DNA from: Rhodovulum visakhapatnamense
GTDB taxonomy: Bacteria > Pseudomonadota > Alphaproteobacteria > Rhodobacterales > Rhodobacteraceae
Direction: 5' to 3'
NCBI RefSeq assembly: GCF_004365965.1
Contig: NZ_SOEB01000002.1
Location: forward strand, 124,001-188,000
Length of the DNA: 64,000 bases
Under the pieces are notes generated by a model. The model did no database searches, was not told the DNA's origin, and was given only the letters and a program-made list of their open reading frames with translations. Shown here piece after piece: positions 59,771 to 64,000 of the stretch. The translations under genes and the position numbers were made by a program. Position 1 is the stretch's first letter; each line of letters begins with the position of its first letter.

Positions 59771-60523
59771 TCAGTTCAGGTTCAGGCGGGACAGCTCCGC
59801 CTCGGCCAGCGCCCGCCACTCGGCCAGCAGCGCCTCGTTCGTCCGGTGTCTCAGCCCCATCCGCCGCAAGGTCTCGAACCGGGGCGAGTCCGCCCGCCCG
59901 AAGGTGGCGGCGACGCGCGGCATCCAGTAGGCGATGGCGTCTTGCGCCTCGGCCCGGCCGGCGGGACCGGCCACAAGTTTCGCCAGCCCCTCAAGGCCAA
60001 GCTCGGCATGGCGGGCCTCGCGCGGGGCGATCTCGCGGATCGCCTCGGCGAAGGGCGTGTACGAGGCGCGGGCCAGTTCGGCCAGCTGCACCCCGGTCGC
60101 AAGCCCCATCAGCACGTTCATCGCGACCGCGTCGACCCAGCCTTGCAGCGGATAATGAAAGACCGACAGGCGCATGTCGGCGCCCTGCCGGTGCGCGCCG
60201 ATCTGGGCCTCGCGGGGACCGCGCGCGGCCCAGTCATGGGCCTGCTCGTAGCGGGTCTTGTCGGTGCCGAAGGCGGTCATCAGGTCCAGCACCCGTTCGG
60301 CATGATCGGCCTTTTCCAGAACGATCCGGCTGGCCGCGATCCGTTCCCTGATGCCGGGCGCCCGGTTGATCGCATCGGCAAAGCCCGCCGAGCCCGCCAG
60401 TTCGCTGTCGACGAAGGACGACATCAGCCGCAACAGCTCGCCCCGATAGCGCGCGGGCACGTTGGTCGGCGCGGTCAGCTTGCCGCCCCGGGCGAGGTAG
60501 TCGTCGAGGCTGATTTCGGTCAT
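59771..60523 (-). CDS. Additional PaaA/PaaC-family ferritin-like protein
   Basis: 250 residues, all-helical, of the phenylacetic-acid-catabolic (PaaA_PaaC) family but distinct from the PaaA and PaaC encoded in the same operon. An E-x-x-H is present in PREARHAELGL. In the helix matching the PaaA diiron motif DEAGH it reads EKADH, so the Glu normally three before His is Lys; a complete diiron site is doubtful. Role unknown: a scaffold, a repair factor or an alternative oxygenase partner. ATG 60523 has GAGGAC upstream; another ATG at 60541 would overlap paaE by 11 bases. Confidence 0.75.
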   Translation of the reverse strand: MTEISLDDYLARGGKLTAPTNVPARYRGELLRLMSSFVDSELAGSAGFADAINRAPGIRERIAASRIVLEKADHAERVLDLMTAFGTDKTRYEQAHDWAARGPREAQIGAHRQGADMRLSVFHYPLQGWVDAVAMNVLMGLATGVQLAELARASYTPFAEAIREIAPREARHAELGLEGLAKLVAGPAGRAEAQDAIAYWMPRVAATFGRADSPRFETLRRMGLRHRTNEALLAEWRALAEAELSRLNLN

Positions 60524-60530
60524 GGCGTCC

Positions 60531-61607
60531 TCACTCGTCATAGCTGACCACCAGACGGTCGCTCAGCGGGTAGCACTGGCAGGTGAGCACATAGCCCGCG
60601 CGGACCTCGTAATCTTCCAGCGCATGGTTGGTCAGCATCTCGACCTCGCCCTCCAGAACCTTGGCCCGGCAGGTCGAACAGACCCCGGCCTTGCAGGAAA
60701 ACGGCGCGTCGAGATCGGCGGCGATGGCGGCCTCCAGCAGGCTTTGCCCGGTTTTCGGCATGCGGAAGCTGCGGGTGGTGCCGTCCAGCGTGACGCTGGT
60801 CTCGGTCGCATTGGCGCTGTCGGCCTGCACGACCGAGACCGCCCGGCGCCGGGCGCGGCCGGGCTGGGTCGACAGGAACAGCTCGAACCTGATCCGGTCG
60901 TCGGTCAGACCGTGGCGGCGCAGCCCGTCGGCCACCGTCAGCATCATCGCCTGCGGGCCGCAGATGAAGGCCAGATCGACCGAGGCCGCGTCGATCCAGC
61001 CGGCGAACAGCCGGTCGATCTTCTGCGCATCGATCCGGCCGGTGAACAGGTCGATCTCCTGGGTCTCGGAGCCCAGCACATGGATCACCGCGAGCCGCCC
61101 GAGATGGGTGTTCTTCAGATCCTCCAGCTCTTCGCGGAACATGATCGAGCTGACCTGCCGGTTGGCATAGACCAGCGTGACCCGCGCGCCCGGCTCGCGG
61201 CTCAGCACGGTGCGAAGGATCGACAGAACCGGCGTGATGCCCGATCCGGCGGCGAAGGCCAGGTAATGGCGCGCGGCAGTCGGGTCGAGCGGCGCGTGGA
61301 ACTTGCCCATCGGCGGCATCGCCTCAAGCACGTCGCCGGGTTTCAGCGCCTCGTTCGCCCAGGTCGAGAAGGCGCCGCCCGCGACCCGCTTGATCCCGAC
61401 CCTGAGGCAGCCGTCGTCGAGCCCCGAACAGATCGAATAGCAGCGACGCAGCTCTTCCCCGTCGAAGGCCCGGCGGAAGGTCAGGTACTGGCCCTGGGTG
61501 AAGGCAAAGGCGGCGCGGTCGGCCTCGGCCGGGTCCAGCGTCAGGACCACGGCATCGCGGGTGTCGCGGCGGATATCGGTAACGGTCAGCGGGTGAAAAC
61601 GGGCCAT
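60531..61607 (-). CDS. paaE: Phenylacetyl-CoA epoxidase reductase subunit
   Basis: 358 residues (E. coli PaaE has 356). An FAD-binding FNR domain (RCYSICSG near 55-62), a NAD domain (LAFAAGSGITPVLSILRTVL near 112; FICGPQAMM near 215) and a C-terminal plant-type [2Fe-2S] ferredoxin with CKAGVCSTCRAK near 305 plus a fourth Cys (LTCQC). It passes electrons from NAD(P)H to the PaaA diiron centre. GAGAGG precedes ATG 61607. Confidence 0.93.
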   Translation of the reverse strand: MARFHPLTVTDIRRDTRDAVVLTLDPAEADRAAFAFTQGQYLTFRRAFDGEELRRCYSICSGLDDGCLRVGIKRVAGGAFSTWANEALKPGDVLEAMPPMGKFHAPLDPTAARHYLAFAAGSGITPVLSILRTVLSREPGARVTLVYANRQVSSIMFREELEDLKNTHLGRLAVIHVLGSETQEIDLFTGRIDAQKIDRLFAGWIDAASVDLAFICGPQAMMLTVADGLRRHGLTDDRIRFELFLSTQPGRARRRAVSVVQADSANATETSVTLDGTTRSFRMPKTGQSLLEAAIAADLDAPFSCKAGVCSTCRAKVLEGEVEMLTNHALEDYEVRAGYVLTCQCYPLSDRLVVSYDE

Positions 61608-61618
61608 GGCCGCCCCTC

Positions 61619-62143
61619 TCAGATACATTTGAAATAGTCGAAGGGTTCAAGGCAGTCGCGGCAGCGCCAGGCGGCCTTGCAGGGGGTCGAGCCGAACTGG
61701 CTCAGCCGTTCGGTCCGGTCCGAGCCGCAGCGCGGGCAGGCGACGGAAAGCCCCTCCGCAAGGCTGCGCGCGCGGGCGGCCCCCGGCGTTGCGGCGCTGC
61801 CCGGCACCGGCGGCGCGATGCCGAAGGCCCTGAGCTTTTCGCGCGCCTCGGGGCCCAGCCAGTCCGACGTCCAGGGCGGCGACAGCTGCCGGTCGATCCG
61901 CAGCTTGCCGATGCCGCGCTCCCGCAGGGCGCGTTCGATGTCGAGACTGATGATCCCGGTCGCGGGGCAGCCCGAATAGGTCGGCGTGACCGTCACCACC
62001 AGCGTATCGCCCTGCCAGGCAACGTCGCGCACGATGCCCAGATCGGTCAGGCTGATGACCGGGATCTCGGGGTCCGGCAGCTCGGCCAGCCACGCCCAGA
62101 CCCGGTCGGTCGCGGGCCGGTCCACGGTGTCACCAGCGGGCAT
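61619..62143 (-). CDS. paaD: Phenylacetyl-CoA epoxidase complex protein PaaD (Fe-S assembly-like)
   Basis: 174 residues. The N-terminal MIP18/SufT-type domain (LAELPDPEIPVISLTDLGIVRDV, PTYSGCPATGII) is followed by a C-terminal zinc-ribbon-like part with CPRCGSD and CKAAWRCRDC. PaaD is thought to help maturation of the epoxidase metal centres. The start is at ATG 62143, overlapping paaC by 14 bases; this gives the same N-terminal length as E. coli PaaD before the PDPEIPV block. Confidence 0.9.
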   Translation of the reverse strand: MPAGDTVDRPATDRVWAWLAELPDPEIPVISLTDLGIVRDVAWQGDTLVVTVTPTYSGCPATGIISLDIERALRERGIGKLRIDRQLSPPWTSDWLGPEAREKLRAFGIAPPVPGSAATPGAARARSLAEGLSVACPRCGSDRTERLSQFGSTPCKAAWRCRDCLEPFDYFKCI

Positions 62144-62912
62144 CGGGATAGGCCCGTTGCAGGAACTGCATCTCGGCCAGCAGAAGGCCCAGCGCCTCGC
62201 CATGCACGCCGCTGCGCCCGCCGCTGCGAAAGCGCGCCGTGTCGGGCAGGGTCAGCGTCGCCTCGGCCAGCACCGCCTCGACCCGCGCCGACCAGCCCGG
62301 TTCCAGCGCCGCCGGATCGGGCGCGATCCCGGCCTCCGCGGCGGCGGCATCGGTCGCGTCACCCCGGAACGGCTCGCCGGTGAAGGGCCAGAGCCGGGTC
62401 AGCGCGGCCTGCATCCGGGCATGGCTTTCGGGCGTGCCGTCGCCCAGCCCGATCACCAGCGTTTCGGACCGCTCGAGGTGATAGGCCACCTCTTTCTGCG
62501 CCTTGGCGGCAATCTCGGCCACGCGCGGGTCGGTTGACACCGCAAGCCCGGCCAGCATTTCGGCATGCCAGGCATCGAACAGGAACTGGCGCATCACGGT
62601 GACGGCGAAGTCGCGGTTAGGTTGTTCGGCCAGCAACAGGTTCCGAAACCCGCCCGCGTCGCGGCGGAAGGCCAGCGCATCGGCGTCGCGCCCCGCGCCC
62701 TCGATCTCGGCGGCAAGCCCCAGCCACAGCGTCGCCTGCCCGATCAGGTCGAGCGCGACATTGGCCAGCGCGATGTCCTCTTCCAGCGTCGGCGCATGGC
62801 CGCACCATTCGGACACCCGGTGACCGAGGATCAGCGCACTGTCCCCGACCCGCAGCAACGTTTCGAACAGAACCGCATCGGCCGGTATCGTCGTCTCTGG
62901 CAACGCGGGCAT
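62130..62912 (-). CDS. paaC: Phenylacetyl-CoA epoxidase structural subunit PaaC
   Basis: 260 residues. ALILGHRVSEWCGHAPTLEEDIALANVALDLIGQA near residue 28 and FLFDAWHAEML near 118 are PaaC signatures. PaaC forms the scaffold of the PaaA-PaaC catalytic core without a functional diiron site. Start and paaB stop share one base (TGATG). Confidence 0.92.
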   Translation of the reverse strand: MPALPETTIPADAVLFETLLRVGDSALILGHRVSEWCGHAPTLEEDIALANVALDLIGQATLWLGLAAEIEGAGRDADALAFRRDAGGFRNLLLAEQPNRDFAVTVMRQFLFDAWHAEMLAGLAVSTDPRVAEIAAKAQKEVAYHLERSETLVIGLGDGTPESHARMQAALTRLWPFTGEPFRGDATDAAAAEAGIAPDPAALEPGWSARVEAVLAEATLTLPDTARFRSGGRSGVHGEALGLLLAEMQFLQRAYPDARW

Positions 62913-63196
62913 CACATATGCCCCACATCGTCGGGGATATCGAAGAAGGTCGGGTGCCGGTAGACCTTGGCGTTCGAGGGCTCGAACAGCGGCCCCTTGT
63001 CCGAGGGCGCCGAGGCGGCGATGTCGTTCGAGCGCACCACCCAGATCGACACGCCCTCGTTGCGCCGGGTATAGACGTCGCGGGCGTTCTGGATCGCCAT
63101 TTCGGCGCTCGGCGCATGCAGGCTGCCGACATGGCGGTGGTTCAGCCCGTGCTGACCGCGGATGAAGACCTCCCAGAGGGGCCATTCGCTGGACAT
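62912..63196 (-). CDS. paaB: Phenylacetyl-CoA epoxidase subunit PaaB
   Basis: 94 residues, full PaaB length. EVFIRGQHGLNHRHVGSLHA and NARDVYTRRNEGVSIWVV are the family hallmarks. PaaB bridges the PaaA-PaaC units of the complex. A GGAGGAG ribosome site precedes the ATG, and paaA ends 21 bases upstream. Confidence 0.93.
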   Translation of the reverse strand: MSSEWPLWEVFIRGQHGLNHRHVGSLHAPSAEMAIQNARDVYTRRNEGVSIWVVRSNDIAASAPSDKGPLFEPSNAKVYRHPTFFDIPDDVGHM

Positions 63197-63217
63197 GTTC
63201 TCCTCCCTTGAAAACGG

Positions 63218-64000
63218 TTACTCGGCCGCGTGGGCGGCAGCGCGCTTTTCGGCATGGGCCATCAGCCCCTCGCGGACCCAGGCGCCGTCCTCCCAGGCCT
63301 CGATCCGCGCCTCCATCCGTTCGGCATTGCAGGGGCCGTTACCCTTCAGCACCTCGTAGAATTCGGACCAGTCGGGCTGCGAAAAGTCGTGACCGCCCTT
63401 CTCCTCGTTCCAGGCGAGCCCCGGATCGGGGATCTCGAGCCCGAGAAACCGGGCCTGCGGCACGGTCTGGTCGACGAATTTCTGGCGCAGCTCGTCATTG
63501 GTGTTGATCTTGATCTTCCAGGCCATCGACTGCGCGGAATGGACCGAGTCCTTGTCCGAGGGGCCGAACATCATCAGCGAGGGATACCAGAACCGGTTCA
63601 GCGCATCCTGCGCCATCGCCTTCTGGTCGGGCGTGCCCCGCGCCATCGTCATCATGATCGAATAGCCTTGGCGCTGGTGAAAGCTCTCTTCCTTGCAGAT
63701 CCGCACCATGGCCCGGGCATAGGGCCCGTAGGAGGTGCGCTGCAGCGGCACCTGGTTCATGATCGCGGCGCCGTCGACCAGCCAGCCGACCGCGCCGATA
63801 TCGGCCCAGGTCAGCGTCGGATAGTTGAAGATCGAGGAATATTTCATCTTCCCGGCCAGAAGCATCCCGGTCAGCTCGTCCCGGCTGACCCCCAGCGTCT
63901 CAGCGGCGGAATAAAGGTAAAGCCCGTGCCCGGCCTCGTCCTGCACCTTGGCCAGCAGGATCTGCTTGCGTTCCAGCGTCGGCGCGCGGGTGATCCAGTT
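63218..64000 (-). CDS. paaA: Phenylacetyl-CoA epoxidase catalytic subunit PaaA (5' part beyond window)
   Basis: The frame runs off the right edge; the visible 260 residues cover most of the protein (full length about 310-330). Diiron-ligand helices are visible: [13 protein letters not shown] and [14 protein letters not shown] each carry E-x-x-H. PaaA epoxidises the aromatic ring of phenylacetyl-CoA. It is the first visible gene of the operon; its promoter is outside the window. Confidence 0.93.
   Translation of the reverse strand, partial: NWITRAPTLERKQILLAKVQDEAGHGLYLYSAAETLGVSRDELTGMLLAGKMKYSSIFNYPTLTWADIGAVGWLVDGAAIMNQVPLQRTSYGPYARAMVRICKEESFHQRQGYSIMMTMARGTPDQKAMAQDALNRFWYPSLMMFGPSDKDSVHSAQSMAWKIKINTNDELRQKFVDQTVPQARFLGLEIPDPGLAWNEEKGGHDFSQPDWSEFYEVLKGNGPCNAERMEARIEAWEDGAWVREGLMAHAEKRAAAHAAE

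Noticed and set aside
1-64000. CRISPR arrays, rRNA genes, complete insertion sequences, phage genes
   Set aside because: Looked for regularly spaced repeats, rRNA landmarks, terminal inverted repeats with transposase genes and phage structural genes; none seen. Only a resolvase fragment at 24686-24976 hints at mobile DNA.

Overview
The window reads as chromosomal DNA of a GC-rich alphaproteobacterium, most likely Rhodobacteraceae/Paracoccaceae. Support comes from a classical RpoH near-identical in style to the Rhodobacter heat-shock sigma factor, the SPOR lipoprotein-dacC-tmk-holB-tatD-MBL gene order, two TRAP transporters, HutX/HemP heme genes and a Paa operon with an additional PaaC-like gene. 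Species assignment is not possible from the sequence alone.

Layout. (1) 1-14.7 kb is a carboxylate/2-oxoacid region. A minus-strand operon carries a CaiB-type CoA transferase followed by two complete TRAP transporters. Divergent from it are an HMG-CoA-lyase-like enzyme and a GntR/FCD regulator. Next comes a plus-strand operon with two 2-oxoacid:ferredoxin oxidoreductases (IorA + IorB-ferredoxin fusion, then KorA-KorB-KorC type subunits). (2) 14.7-24.7 kb is a phenylacetate-type region. A minus-strand LivKHMGF ABC transporter ends in a fused enoyl-CoA hydratase/3-hydroxyacyl-CoA dehydrogenase. Divergent from it is paaG-paaI-paaK-tetR, with a TetR-like operator in the shared promoter. (3) 24.7-25.3 kb holds a serine-resolvase remnant, a tRNA-Ser(UGA) and what looks like a partial second tRNA-Ser. 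(4) 25.5-36.6 kb is housekeeping: SPOR lipoprotein, D,D-carboxypeptidase, tmk, holB, tatD, a PhnP-like hydrolase, an AEC carrier, an ankyrin protein, rpoH, an RluD-type synthase and hisA.

(5) 37.9-52.5 kb is an iron/heme island: hutX, a dehydrogenase, two hemP-like genes, two unknown proteins, a small Cys-rich protein, a FecBCDE-type importer, a TonB-dependent receptor and a pair of YbtP/YbtQ-like ABC half-transporters. TGA-N9-TCA palindromes (iron-responsive-operator type) occur in its intergenic regions. No siderophore biosynthesis genes are visible, so import of a foreign siderophore or heme is the simplest reading. (6) 52.7-57.1 kb is an XRE-cupin regulator divergent from a polar amino acid ABC transporter and an FAD amine/amino-acid oxidase, with three copies of a TTCAC-N4-GTGAA-type operator between them. 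(7) 57.7-64 kb is the minus-strand paa operon, read paaA-B-C-D-E, an extra PaaA/C-family protein, then paaZ; paaA runs off the right edge.

Regions 1, 2 and 7 fit one scheme. 2-Oxo acids from aromatic amino acids are decarboxylated to arylacetyl-CoA by Ior, phenylacetate is activated by PaaK and epoxidised by PaaABCDE. PaaG isomerises, PaaZ opens the ring and oxidises, and the Liv-linked fusion enzyme would do the PaaF/PaaH steps. No thiolase (PaaJ) is in the window. Stretches 36637-37927 and 57091-57689 carry no gene I can support.
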